The notes: generated by a model from the sequence alone, not told the origin. Positions 45,251-53,820 are shown, counted from the first letter of the stretch. The stretch is DNA of 64,000 nucleotides from an uncultured Eubacteriales bacterium (GCA_902778055.1 CACYWL010000007.1:179889-243888), one strand, 5' to 3'. Translations and numbers: made by a program.

Positions 45251-46282
45251 ATGCGCGGAAAGTGGCAAGAAGTCTTAACCGATGATGAGAAGCGAAAAGA
45301 GCTGCAATACGTCGGCATTTTCATTCTGCTCGGTCTTGTTTCAGCGTTTATGACCGTCCTGAATGTTATTACACACAAAGGCATTCTGACGATTTCCACA
45401 GCGGTGTTTGCGGTTTTATGTTTTGTCAATTATCTGCTTGTGAAAAAAGGCCGCGAAACAGGAAGAACCATCGCTTCCATTCTTTTCAGCATAGAAATAT
45501 TTCTGCTCTTCCTATTTTTCCTGATTTCCGGGAATCCGGACGGGTTTTCCGCTCTCTGGATTATGATGCTGCCGGCTTGCGGCATGCTGCTTTTCGGACG
45601 AAAACGCGCATCGATTCTCTGCGCAATTATGTTTGCCATTCTTGTGTTTTTCTTCTGGATCCCTGCGGGAAGATCGCTTCTCCAGTACGAATACAATCAA
45701 ACATTCATCATGAGATTCCCAATTCTCTATCTGGCGTTCTTCCTGCTTTCCACGCTGCTGGAAACCATCAGGTTCGTTACACAGGATGAACTGGACAAGA
45801 TGCGGGAAAAATACAGATATTATGCAGAACATGATTATCTGACGAAACTGCTCAATCGTCAGGGGCTGGAGGAATGGAACTCCGCCTTTACGAACCTTGG
45901 CGACCAGGCTGTGATGATGATTGATATTGATCATTTCAAGCAGGTCAATGATTCCTACGGCCATGATATCGGCGATTTGGTCCTGGCAAGCGTCGCTCAG
46001 AGAATCGAGAAGGAAGCCAACACCAAAGTATGCCGCTGGGGCGGTGAAGAATTCGTAGTATGGTTCCCGGAAGAGAAGAATATGTGTGACCCGGAGAGAG
46101 TTCGTGCTCAGATCGAGAAAATGGAGATTAACATCCCCAACAGTGAAAAATTTATACACGTGACCGTCAGCATCGGAGTCATGAGAGGAGAAGGAGAACT
46201 GAGTGCCCTTGTTAAAGCAGCGGATGAAGCTATGCTGCTGGCAAAAAACAAAGGCAGGAATCGAACAGAATATCATTCCTGA
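45251..46282 (+). CDS. membrane-bound diguanylate cyclase (GGDEF domain)
   Basis: 343 residues. Five or six hydrophobic segments occupy residues 20-175, with no recognised sensor domain. The GGDEF domain starts at HDYLTKLLNRQGLEEW and has MMIDIDHFKQVNDSYGH and the active-site RWGGEEFVVWFP (GGEEF form), so it should make cyclic-di-GMP. No RxxD inhibitory site precedes the motif. It lies alone between hsdM and a decayed STAS gene, with its own promoter. AAAGGAAGAG precedes the ATG. Confidence 0.92.
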   Translation: MRGKWQEVLTDDEKRKELQYVGIFILLGLVSAFMTVLNVITHKGILTISTAVFAVLCFVNYLLVKKGRETGRTIASILFSIEIFLLFLFFLISGNPDGFSALWIMMLPACGMLLFGRKRASILCAIMFAILVFFFWIPAGRSLLQYEYNQTFIMRFPILYLAFFLLSTLLETIRFVTQDELDKMREKYRYYAEHDYLTKLLNRQGLEEWNSAFTNLGDQAVMMIDIDHFKQVNDSYGHDIGDLVLASVAQRIEKEANTKVCRWGGEEFVVWFPEEKNMCDPERVRAQIEKMEINIPNSEKFIHVTVSIGVMRGEGELSALVKAADEAMLLAKNKGRNRTEYHS

Positions 46283-46332
46283 GCAACGGAAGCCTGAACA
46301 ATTCTGCGCCATGTGAATACAGGCGGGTATCA

Positions 46333-46480
46333 ATGCAGGGATACATCTCCTCTTCCGGCCTGCGCGTTGCTGCTGATCATGCACAAGACCTGCACGGGCG
46401 GGCTTTCACTTTACGGGGAAAACGATGTCGTAGGAGAAATACTGGAACAGACCGGCTTTGATTCTTTTTTTCACAGATAA
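46333..46480 (+). pseudogene. STAS-domain gene remnant (frameshifted)
   Basis: From 46333 one frame reads MQGYISSSGLRV, the classic STAS (anti-sigma antagonist) motif. Near 46367 the reading must jump frame to LLLIMHK, CTGGLSLYGENDVVGEIL and EQTGFDSFFHR, then stop at 46480, which is the usual end of a STAS domain. The N-terminal half is absent. A single frameshift and loss of the start indicate a dead gene. Confidence 0.65.
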
Positions 46481-46487
46481 GCCAGGT

Positions 46488-46682
46488 CATCCCGGCTCAC
46501 GATGATAAAACCGATCCATCTCTTCTGTTTCGATGCCCTCCTGGTTCAGCACTTCCGCCACCAGCGCAAAGTGGATACAGCCCTTTCCATGGAAGCGCGC
46601 AGCTTATTCAACACGCTCTATCCGCAATCCTTTCATACCCATCCTGGCAAGCACATCCCGCATATGCGGAGATGAGCGGAAA
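46488..46682 (-). pseudogene. decayed open frame, family not recognised
   Basis: On the minus strand a coding-like frame reads RDVLARMGMKGLRIERVE, an in-frame TAA, then FHGKGCIHFALVAEVLNQ and EGIETEEMDRFYHREPG before a stop at 46488. Composition and amino acid pattern look like true coding sequence broken by one stop. I do not recognise the family. No start codon context was found. Confidence 0.4.
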
Positions 46683-46740
46683 GCAGGTCATCAGCCCCCA
46701 GGAAGGCAGTCAGTTTATGCTCGCTATGTAGTATGTATGT

Positions 46741-46811
46741 CCGCAGTGAAGCACTGCGGAATATAGTATCATCATTAAATGAATTTCCGCTATTTTGAAT
46801 TATTGCGGAAA
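46741..46811. promoter_or_regulatory. inverted repeats upstream of abiE, likely operator
   Basis: A perfect palindrome CCGCAGTGaagCACTGCGG lies at 46741-46759 and a second inverted repeat TTTCCGC...GCGGAAA at 46784-46811. AbiEi antitoxins are known to bind inverted repeats before their own operon, so these are candidate autoregulatory sites. The exact promoter is unclear. Confidence 0.5.
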
Positions 46812-46879
46812 ACCATTGAAATCTGTTTCTGTTTATGATACCCTTTTCCTGCAGCAAGGAAGAAAGGAAGGACAGGAGC

Positions 46880-47467
46880 ATGGATACAAATCATCCGCTG
46901 TCTTCAGACCAGCGCTTTTATTCAATTACCGATCTTCAAAACCTCGGACTTTCTTACTACAGAATCAATAAAATGGTAGAGCAGCACCTTCTTTCTAAAA
47001 TGAACAATAAGATGTATGAGAATGCTGCCTATTCCGGCGATGAATCAGATTACGCTCTGGCAATGGCCTATGCTCCGAAAGGCGTGATCTGTATGATGTC
47101 AGCGGCGCGGTATTATGGCCTTACAAACTACCTTCCGGATGCTGTAGATATCGCAATAGAAAGGAACATGAAGGTGTCAACTGTTCCAGAATGGCCGCGG
47201 CTTCATTTCTGGTATTTCCCGCAGGAACGTTATGAAACCGGAATCGTTACGGGACAGGATGATGGCGGAGAATTCAGAATATACGATATCGAAAAGACTG
47301 TTGCGGACATCCTTTATTATCGCAACAAAATTGGAATTGAAGAGACCGGGGAAATCCTGAAGAACTATCTTTCAAAGGATGACAGAAACCTGCCCGTTCT
47401 TCACAGATATGCTGAAAGAACAGGCTGCGGTAAAATCCTTGGAACATATCTGGAGGTGCTTCTGTGA
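46880..47467 (+). CDS. abiEi: AbiEi-type antitoxin/transcriptional regulator
   Basis: 195 residues. The N-terminal wing-helix domain reads FYSITDLQNLGLSYYRINKMVEQHLLSKMNNKMYE, followed by YALAMAYAPKGVICMMSAARYYGLTNYLPD and a C-terminal domain with IYDIEKTVADILYYRNKIG, matching the AbiEi antitoxin family. It represses its operon and neutralises AbiEii. The ATG at 46880 has GGACAGGAGC upstream; the frame is open to 46835 without a better start. The stop overlaps the toxin gene start by 3 bases (GTGA). Confidence 0.88.
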   Translation: MDTNHPLSSDQRFYSITDLQNLGLSYYRINKMVEQHLLSKMNNKMYENAAYSGDESDYALAMAYAPKGVICMMSAARYYGLTNYLPDAVDIAIERNMKVSTVPEWPRLHFWYFPQERYETGIVTGQDDGGEFRIYDIEKTVADILYYRNKIGIEETGEILKNYLSKDDRNLPVLHRYAERTGCGKILGTYLEVLL

Positions 47468-48363
47468 ACAGTGTTGCATCAATCAAAGACAGACTGAAAA
47501 ACAAAAGCCGCGAAACAGGGCGGACTCTGCAGGAGATGTTTACTCTGTACGGACTTGAGCGCACAATCTACAGGCTATCAGTTTCACCTTACAAAGAAAA
47601 CTTTGTTTTGAAAGGCGGCATTTTCCTTTATGCGCTTTATCAGGGAGATTATCCCCGCAGCACCACAGATATTGATCTGCTGGCACAAAGAATCAGTAAC
47701 GCCGAAGCGGATATGAAAGCAGTCTTTACAGATATTCTTTTCCAGGAAGTGGATGATCCGCTTTGCTATGATCTTAAAACTCTGAAGGTCATTCCGATCA
47801 CCGAGTTTAAAGAGTATCATGGCGTGAATGTTTCGGTTACAGCCTGCCTTGACCGAACAAAAATACCCGTTTCGATTGATATCGGCTTCAATGATCTGAT
47901 CTATCCGGATAAGGTGGAAATGGAGTTCCCAATTACCCTGGAAGACAACAGCGTCCCCCGGATATTCGCTTATTCACTCTATTCCAGTGTATCAGAAAAG
48001 TTCGAAGCCATCGTTTCACTGGGGTATGACAATTCCCGGTTCAAGGACTACTATGATCTATATATACTGGCAACCCGGAATGACTTTGATGGAAAAACAC
48101 TTGCCGAAGCAGTCAGGGAGACATTTGATCATCGTAAAACCGCACTGACAGACATAGCCGCCTTTGAAAACGGATTTGCCTCTGATCCCCTGCGGCAATC
48201 CAGATGGAAAGCATTCACAAAGAAAAAGCATGCAATGATCTCCGTTTCTCTTGAAGAAACGATCCAAATCATTCAATCTTTTCTGACACCCATGATTGAC
48301 TTTATCACCGGCGCGGAAGACTGTCCTGGCCATTGGCTGCATGAACCGCAAAAATGGGTGTAA
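47464..48363 (+). CDS. abiEii: AbiEii-type nucleotidyltransferase toxin
   Basis: 299 residues. The AbiEii/AbiGii domain shows ENFVLKGGIFLYALYQGDYPRSTTDIDLLA, a GGxxL-type and DIDLL nucleotidyltransferase motif, and later FAYSLYSSVSEKFEAIVSLGYDNSRFKDYYDLYIL with the K and DYYDL signature. Toxins of this type IV system attach nucleotides to tRNA or other targets and abort phage infection. The GTG start overlaps the antitoxin stop. The toxin motifs are intact. Confidence 0.9.
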   Translation: MNSVASIKDRLKNKSRETGRTLQEMFTLYGLERTIYRLSVSPYKENFVLKGGIFLYALYQGDYPRSTTDIDLLAQRISNAEADMKAVFTDILFQEVDDPLCYDLKTLKVIPITEFKEYHGVNVSVTACLDRTKIPVSIDIGFNDLIYPDKVEMEFPITLEDNSVPRIFAYSLYSSVSEKFEAIVSLGYDNSRFKDYYDLYILATRNDFDGKTLAEAVRETFDHRKTALTDIAAFENGFASDPLRQSRWKAFTKKKHAMISVSLEETIQIIQSFLTPMIDFITGAEDCPGHWLHEPQKWV

Positions 48364-48552
48364 ATCATAATCAGGACATGCTGCTGTTGCATACGCTGCT
48401 GAAGCTGGACGGCGCACAGGGGCGGGCACACAAGCAGCCCGGCGAGCGGGCCCCGCACCGGCCCGGCCCAAATCGGCAAGACGGTTTTGGGCCGAGAGTC
48501 AGCGGAGTAAGGGGGACACCGCCGGGCGGGTGCAACCAACCAGCATGGGCGG
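48364..48552. other. GC-rich intergenic stretch, no gene recognised
   Basis: Between abiEii and the first copy of the dispersed repeat lies GC-rich DNA without a supportable gene in any frame. The minus frame LCAVQLQQRMQQQHVLIMI looks faintly coding and may be a remnant. Confidence 0.4.
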
Positions 48553-48745
48553 AGGGAACGATAGGGACGGTCCTTTTCGTTCCCTCAGTCTCAATCGTTC
48601 CCCCAGTCCCCATCATTCCCAAGCTGCATCTTATCTATCCCGACGTTTTTTCACAGACCTCGCCGCAATGGCCATGGCCAGCCCTGCCGCAATCATACCC
48701 AGCCAGAGCACAGGGTTCGCACTGTCCCCCGTCTTCGGCAGCGGC
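48553..48745. repeat. dispersed repeat, copy 1 (REP-like palindrome plus sortase-signal 3' end)
   Basis: Begins with GGGAACGATAGGGACGGTCC and TTTTCGTTCCC, forming an inverted repeat (GGGAACGA with TCGTTCCC). It continues through the 3' end of the surface-protein gene at 48631. Copies 2 and 3 are near-identical over 140-190 bases. Confidence 0.8.
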
Positions 48746-51390
48746 CCGGGCGTGACCGTCGGTGCAGGCGTGGCCGTCGGCTCAATGGTAACCGTCGGCG
48801 AAGGTTCTGGCTTCTCCCCTTTCCGCGCCCAGGAAACCAGTACCGGAGACAGCCCGCGGAAAAGCACGCGCAGCCCTTCCGCCGTCTTCGTGACCGCGGG
48901 CACTTCAATCCCTCCGGCGGTCGTTCCCAGCCGTCTCGATGTGACCGTGAACATATGGCTCACCGCAAAATCAAAATCGTTCCCGTTGGTTCCCGCCGGA
49001 TAGAGCAGCGTGACCTGTATCCCCTCCGCCGGGAAATTCTCCTCCGTCGCGGGCAGCCAGGTTCTTCCCCCGTCAAAGCTCACCAGCAGAGCCACATCGT
49101 AAAGGAATGTATTCTCCGCCTTGACCGGCTCCCCGTTGATGCTGACTTTCAGCATCATGTCCCGGCGGATTTCTTCCACGCTCCCGTACAGGTGAGCCAG
49201 CTCCGCCGGCACACTGTCCAGCGGCCGCTGCTCCATTCTGGCCTGCGTCTCTCCGCCCGCCGCGATTGTAACCGCAATCGGCTGCAGCTCAATATAATCA
49301 AGGTGATTTGCATCCCCGATGACCTTGTACCAGACATAATAGGTTCCCACGTTGGTTCCGGTGGGGATGGATGCGGTATAAGATTGTGTAGCTTCGGTCA
49401 CGGTGCCCAGGGCGTACTGCATCGTACCGCCGGAAGCTGCCCCCGCTGTTATGAGTTCCTGCGCAGAACCGGTGTAAGTAAGTGCCTTCGCTGTTGGAGC
49501 CGTCTTTACGACTGCCGTATCCTTCTGTGAGTAAGTGTAAGTGTAGGTCGTTGCCCCTGTGATCGCCGTCTCCGTGCTGGGTGTCACATCCCAGCTCCCC
49601 GCCTTAAAGGTATCGTTCGGCTTGCTGCCGACCGCTGGAATCTGGTCTGATGTCAGCTTCAGCATATCGCCCTTATAGCCCGTCAGGGTCACGGTCTTAT
49701 CCGTGCTCGTCCCGTCATTCCAGGAGCCGTTCACAACCTTGAATGTGACAGTGTATGAAATCGGAAGTTGAATCTTTAATGTGCCGTTAATGTATTTAAC
49801 ATCATAGTTTTCTGACGCGCTTACCCCGTTGACCGTTGCATTGGAAGGAATAATTTCATGTGTTCCGACGTCTTTCCCTTGCCCGTCAACAACTACACTG
49901 GTGATTGCATCATTCCCCTGCAACCCGACTGCTGTCACCATCTTAGCAATCTCCGCGGGATCTGCATAAGCCACGTCTCCCGGTCCCTGGTTCTGACCGT
50001 TATATTCATAAGTCTGGTCATTTGCAGTAATTGTCAGTTCAGCCTTGCTGATCGTTACAGTGGCAGAGCCACTGGCAGTCAGATACCCCTCTGCCTCAAC
50101 CTGATAATATACGGTCTTTGGGCTATCTGATACATTCATAATGGTCGGGCTTGAAGCTGCCGTACAACTTTCAGCAGTCTCCCCGTATTTAATTGTCACC
50201 TCATTTGCGGGATCGGTAACAGAAACCGTGATACCATGTGCCTGTCCATCATAGGTGCCTTCATAGCCGGTCGCTGAGGCATTTACTGTCAGTTCTTTGA
50301 TTTCCACCGTCATACTGGCATAATCCGTTTCCTTCTCACCGTTCACATCCTCCGCAAGGATATAAACATGGTAATCACTCCCCCATGTTTTATCGGCATA
50401 TTCATTCGGGAGCGTAAATGTGCCTGTTCCCGATGTCCCCCACGAATCCACTGTCAGCTTCGTATAAGTATATCCTCCCGGGCCGTCCATTATAAGCACC
50501 GATACCTGTGTCGCGGTATTTGCATCATTTCCTGTTATCGTATACGGTACAGTTATTGTCGTCCCGTCTCTTGTAACTGCTCCGGGGCTGATTTTAAGAT
50601 TCTCATCTATCAGTGTCAGCTTATACTCCGCTCCCGGCTGTCCTGCAGTACCTGAGATTAAAGATGAGAACATAACAGATTTCAGATCGACATTCAAAGC
50701 GGGACTCACACCGATGTAATGATGGTTCACCTTGTCGAAGACCACATAGCCACCCTCGTCCACGCAGCCGGCGTAGTAACCTTCGCTGGAGTAGGGAGAC
50801 CGCAGCCACCACCATCCAGTCGTTCCTGTCTTTTCCCTTGTGCTGCTGGGATCCTCTGTGTTCTCAAAGCCATAGGACGTATTCGTCGCTTCCTTCGCGT
50901 CCAGCAGGAAAATCTTTTCGCCGTTCAGAGAAGCCCAGCCAAGCGAGCTCCCTCCATTTCCATCACCGGTGCCCGTGGCTGACTTGCGGCTTTCATGAAT
51001 CGCAGCAATCTCCCGCGATGTAAACCGATTCGTCTTGAATTCTCCGTTCAGATAGGTCTTTATTGGACTGCTGCCCCAGACATTTGAGTATGGCGATTCC
51101 CCATCAAACGCTCTTGCTTCAAGAATTGTGGCGCAGTCAAGCAACAGCGTGTATCCGCCAAAGCTGGCCTCTCCATTCTTCAGCACATTGAACAGAATGG
51201 GCGTACTGTTCGATCCAAAATATACCTTGCTCCATCCGCCGTCTCCAATCCCTGACGTTCCCAGCCCGGAGATGGTCTTGTCACCTTCTGCCCTGGCCGG
51301 GACCACAAGAATCGCGCCAACACACAGAGCCATCAGCACTGCCATCGTCAGCAGCGACGCAAATCTTTTCCAGCTTCCCCGTTTCCGCAT
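48631..51390 (-). CDS. LPxTG cell-wall anchored protein with DUF6273 and MBG-like repeats
   Basis: 919 residues. A signal peptide (basic start, hydrophobic core to about residue 35, PARAEG) is followed by a DUF6273-type domain (residues 50-240) with KTYLNGEF, WWWLRSPY and GVSPALNVDL. Then come Ig/MBG-like repeats (YEGTYDGQAHGITVSV, YEYNGQNQGPGDV) and a proline/threonine stretch. The end is a sortase signal: LPKTGDS, a hydrophobic helix, and KKRRDR. It would be linked to peptidoglycan outside the cell; its ligand is unknown. AGGAGG precedes the ATG. No sortase gene is in the window. Confidence 0.88.
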   Translation of the reverse strand: MRKRGSWKRFASLLTMAVLMALCVGAILVVPARAEGDKTISGLGTSGIGDGGWSKVYFGSNSTPILFNVLKNGEASFGGYTLLLDCATILEARAFDGESPYSNVWGSSPIKTYLNGEFKTNRFTSREIAAIHESRKSATGTGDGNGGSSLGWASLNGEKIFLLDAKEATNTSYGFENTEDPSSTREKTGTTGWWWLRSPYSSEGYYAGCVDEGGYVVFDKVNHHYIGVSPALNVDLKSVMFSSLISGTAGQPGAEYKLTLIDENLKISPGAVTRDGTTITVPYTITGNDANTATQVSVLIMDGPGGYTYTKLTVDSWGTSGTGTFTLPNEYADKTWGSDYHVYILAEDVNGEKETDYASMTVEIKELTVNASATGYEGTYDGQAHGITVSVTDPANEVTIKYGETAESCTAASSPTIMNVSDSPKTVYYQVEAEGYLTASGSATVTISKAELTITANDQTYEYNGQNQGPGDVAYADPAEIAKMVTAVGLQGNDAITSVVVDGQGKDVGTHEIIPSNATVNGVSASENYDVKYINGTLKIQLPISYTVTFKVVNGSWNDGTSTDKTVTLTGYKGDMLKLTSDQIPAVGSKPNDTFKAGSWDVTPSTETAITGATTYTYTYSQKDTAVVKTAPTAKALTYTGSAQELITAGAASGGTMQYALGTVTEATQSYTASIPTGTNVGTYYVWYKVIGDANHLDYIELQPIAVTIAAGGETQARMEQRPLDSVPAELAHLYGSVEEIRRDMMLKVSINGEPVKAENTFLYDVALLVSFDGGRTWLPATEENFPAEGIQVTLLYPAGTNGNDFDFAVSHMFTVTSRRLGTTAGGIEVPAVTKTAEGLRVLFRGLSPVLVSWARKGEKPEPSPTVTIEPTATPAPTVTPGPLPKTGDSANPVLWLGMIAAGLAMAIAARSVKKRRDR

Positions 51391-51420
51391 GTTCCCTCTC
51401 CTCCTGACATTTCAACCATT

Positions 51421-51559
51421 TAGGGGAACGATGGGGACGGTCCTTTTCGTTCCCTCAGTCTCAATCGTTTCCCCAGTCCCCATCATTCCCAAGATGCATC
51501 TTATCTATCCCGACGTTTTTTCACAGACCCCGCCGCAATGGCCATGGCCAGTCCGGCCG
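51421..51559. repeat. dispersed repeat, copy 2, with a broken sortase-signal tail
   Basis: Starts with GGGGAACGATGGGGACGG and runs to 51559, where the likeness to copies 1 and 3 stops abruptly. On the minus strand it encodes only GLAMAIAAGSVKKRRDR and a stop, so it is the last piece of a lost surface-protein gene. It lies in the leader of the 919-residue protein gene. Confidence 0.8.
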
Positions 51560-51658
51560 GAAACTCAGCCTGCAGATCAAGACTGTCCCGCATAAACGTA
51601 CTCCCTGCGTTTTTCTGAAAACGGGTATAACAAACCTATCTTCATGAATATCGTGGAT

Positions 51659-51687
51659 AGTCTACCATATATTGTTATGCTTGACAA
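51659..51687 (-). promoter_or_regulatory. promoter of the 919-residue surface protein gene
   Basis: On the minus strand TTGTCA (51687-51682) and TAGACT (51664-51659) with a 17-base spacer. The leader would be about 260 bases and contains repeat copy 2. Confidence 0.55.
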
Positions 51688-51776
51688 TTGTTCCAACAAA
51701 AAATCGGGCAGCCACATACCCTCAACACTGTGGTGTCGGTTCTGGCCGACATCATTTTTCGTTTTATGAATACCAT

Positions 51777-51822
51777 ACTCTCTGACAAGCAACGTCCCTG
51801 TACGGACAGCTTGTCAGAGAGT
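51777..51822. repeat. perfect 14-base inverted repeat
   Basis: ACTCTCTGACAAGC at 51777-51790 and GCTTGTCAGAGAGT at 51809-51822 enclose 18 bases with an inner GTCC/GGAC pair. It is not followed by a T run. It may be a mobile element end or excision scar, or an RNA hairpin. Confidence 0.7.
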
Positions 51823-51842
51823 CCCCTGATACTCCGAAAATG

Positions 51843-51868
51843 AACAGGGGCGGGATTGCTCCCGCCCC
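51843..51868 (-). terminator. intrinsic terminator after the 456-residue surface protein gene
   Basis: GGGGGCGGGA and TCCCGCCCC pair around a 4-base loop on the minus strand, followed by TGTTCATTTT, just after the stop at 51885. Confidence 0.75.
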
Positions 51869-51884
51869 CTATGAATTCAGATCG

Positions 51885-53255
51885 TTATTGGTCTCGTTTC
51901 TGTATGTTGCGTTTCCTGCCGAAGAACACAACGGCAGCCATACCGATCGCGCCGATGGATATGAGCACCAGCCAAAGGAAGACAGGTTCGTCATCACCGG
52001 TTTTGGGTATATCAAGCTCGGTTTTGGGTATATCAGGCTCTTCCGGCGCGGCATTGGCCGTCAGGGAAAGTACGGCTTCTCCGTCATCGTATTGTCCCTT
52101 AGGGGGGATTTTGATCTCGATCAGTGCAGAAGCATAATCTGTCTGCGTATCAGGTGCGCCTACAGGTAATAGTGTATCCGGTGGAGCGGTTTCCGGACTG
52201 TTCACCTGTTCATTGAAAATAAAGAGCGTATCACCGGCATTCAGCTTTCCTGCCAGATTCACCGTGATGGAGCCACTCGCGGCGGCTGCTGTTCCCAGCC
52301 ATGCAACCCGGCCGTAATATGTTATTTTCCCGGAACTGTCTTTTATGATGGCGGAAATGTATTCATTGAACCCTGTCATTGCGCCTGAATACGGCACAGT
52401 TACTGCATTTGTTTCGCTGTTGTATGTCACTGCGAAGGGGTCAATACCGAAACCGCTGTGACCTGGATCCAGAAGTGTCAGCGTCCAGGCCGTTGTGTCG
52501 ACCGCGTTGACTGCCTTCAGCGCGCCGGCGCCTACGCCGCCGGTAGATTTGCCGCCTGCGGCGGCAGATGTGAAGAGTACAGATTCAGGATTTACATAAA
52601 AAGCGGGGCGAACTCCAACATCATTGCTGGTGACACTGTACCCACTGACGAGTACATCACCGTTCCCAGAGACAAGGGCGGCATAGTTACCACCGTAGCC
52701 GGGAGAGCGCAGCCACCAGAAACTGGAGAGCAAGTCTGGATTTGCAGAATCTGTTTTCAGCAGCTCTTTGTCCAGGCTGTTCGCTTCCACGACGGAAAGC
52801 GGCCAGAGCAATGCGTTTTCTACCGGATCACCGCTGATATGATCGCCATGATATAAGCCACCTTCCCCCGTGCCGAAATTCCCGCTGCCTCCATTCAAAG
52901 TGCGTGGAATCACAGCGGATTGTTCTCCCGAGGAGAATCCGGCCGCGTTGGCCTCTATGACGGTCTTCAGCGTACTGGTGCCGTAAGCGTTGCTGTTATT
53001 ACCGCTGGAATCATATGCAGTATGGCCAAAATTCTCCGCTGCCAGCAGTGTGATGCTGCCGCTGCCGTAAGCGATCACGCGCCATGGCTTTCCGCCGAAG
53101 TAAATCGTTGCAGCGCCGGAAGTGTTCGCGCCTTCGGACAGCACGGACGTTCCCTGCGCAAGCCCCGGTGATGCGGCTGCAAAAGCCGCCGTCGGCAAAA
53201 GCGCTGTCAAAAGAAGCACCGCAAGCGGCAAAGCCAGTATCTTCTTCCCCTTCAT
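51885..53255 (-). CDS. cell-wall anchored DUF6273 protein with IPKTG sortase signal
   Basis: 456 residues. Signal peptide LALPLAVLLLTALLPTAAFAA; a DUF6273-type domain at residues 45-235 (IYFGGKPWRVIAYG, STLKTVIEA, SSFWWLRSPGYGGNYAAL, GVRPAFYVNPESVLF). The rest is a beta-rich region and a C-terminal IPKTELDIPKTGDDEP, hydrophobic helix and RKRNIQKRDQ. The sorting motif repeats (DIPKTELDIPKTGD). It is related in layout to the 919-residue neighbour, from the same family. GGGAGG precedes the ATG and lies inside the stop region of a small upstream frame. Confidence 0.87.
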   Translation of the reverse strand: MKGKKILALPLAVLLLTALLPTAAFAAASPGLAQGTSVLSEGANTSGAATIYFGGKPWRVIAYGSGSITLLAAENFGHTAYDSSGNNSNAYGTSTLKTVIEANAAGFSSGEQSAVIPRTLNGGSGNFGTGEGGLYHGDHISGDPVENALLWPLSVVEANSLDKELLKTDSANPDLLSSFWWLRSPGYGGNYAALVSGNGDVLVSGYSVTSNDVGVRPAFYVNPESVLFTSAAAGGKSTGGVGAGALKAVNAVDTTAWTLTLLDPGHSGFGIDPFAVTYNSETNAVTVPYSGAMTGFNEYISAIIKDSSGKITYYGRVAWLGTAAAASGSITVNLAGKLNAGDTLFIFNEQVNSPETAPPDTLLPVGAPDTQTDYASALIEIKIPPKGQYDDGEAVLSLTANAAPEEPDIPKTELDIPKTGDDEPVFLWLVLISIGAIGMAAVVFFGRKRNIQKRDQ

Positions 53256-53260
53256 GGTTT

Positions 53261-53365
53261 TTAAGCCTCCCTGTAGACCTTGATCTGTGCGGTGATCACA
53301 CTGGAGCGAATCGCAAGACAGGTTTGCTCTGTAATCTGCTCCTGATTCTGAAGCTCGTTGCTCAT
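53261..53365 (-). CDS. 34-residue small open frame upstream of the surface protein gene
   Basis: ATG at 53365 with AGAAGGAG seven bases upstream. It encodes MSNELQNQEQITEQTC, then LAIRSSVITAQIKVYREA. Its stop lies 5 bases before the next start and its end supplies that gene's ribosome site, so the two may be coupled. No family is recognised. It may be a leader peptide or the head of a lost gene. Confidence 0.45.
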   Translation of the reverse strand: MSNELQNQEQITEQTCLAIRSSVITAQIKVYREA

Positions 53366-53450
53366 GCGATTGCTCCTTCTGATGTATAAATACTTACAAA
53401 AACCTGTATGCACCTTATCACAAAGAAAGCGCGCTTGCAATACATTCTAA

Positions 53451-53645
53451 AGGGGAACGATGGGGACGGTCCTTTTCGTTCCCTCAGTCTCAATCGTTCC
53501 CCCAGTCCCCATCATTCCCAAGATGCATCTTATCTATCCCGACGTTTTTTCACAGACCTCGCCGCAATGGCCATGGCCAGTCCGGCCGCAATCATACCCA
53601 GCCAGAGCACCGGCTTCGCTCCGTCTCCGGTCTTCGGCAGCGCCG
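53451..53645. repeat. dispersed repeat, copy 3
   Basis: AGGGGAACGATGGGGACGGT and TTTTCGTTCCC, the same inverted repeat, followed by the same sortase-signal 3' end as copy 1. It lies between two surface-protein gene pieces. Confidence 0.8.
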
Positions 53646-53820
53646 TCACGGCGGGCTCCCCGGTTCGTCTGATCGTAAGTGCCGCCTCCGCGGATCCGTC
53701 CCGGAAGGAAATGGTCACCTTATGCTCTCCTTTCCGCAGTGTATCCAGATAGGCTGATTTCAGCGTCAGGATCAAGCTTCCCTTCGCGGCGCTGTAGCTG
53801 CCGTCAGGGACAGGGATCAG
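53530..53820 (-). pseudogene. C-terminal fragment of a third LPxTG surface protein
   Basis: The minus-strand frame gives IPVPDGSYSAAKGSL, a beta-rich stretch, then ALPKTGDGAKPVLWLGM and KKRRDR, a complete sortase signal nearly identical to that of the 919-residue protein. No signal peptide or domains precede it. Upstream of about 53820 the DNA turns into a piece of another gene on the opposite strand, so this copy is truncated. An ATG at 53871 opens the frame but lies in the foreign part. Confidence 0.75.

Noticed and set aside
51577..51792. 71-residue minus frame as a transposase remnant
   Set aside because: No transposase motif is visible, and the frame spans the promoter of the surface protein gene.
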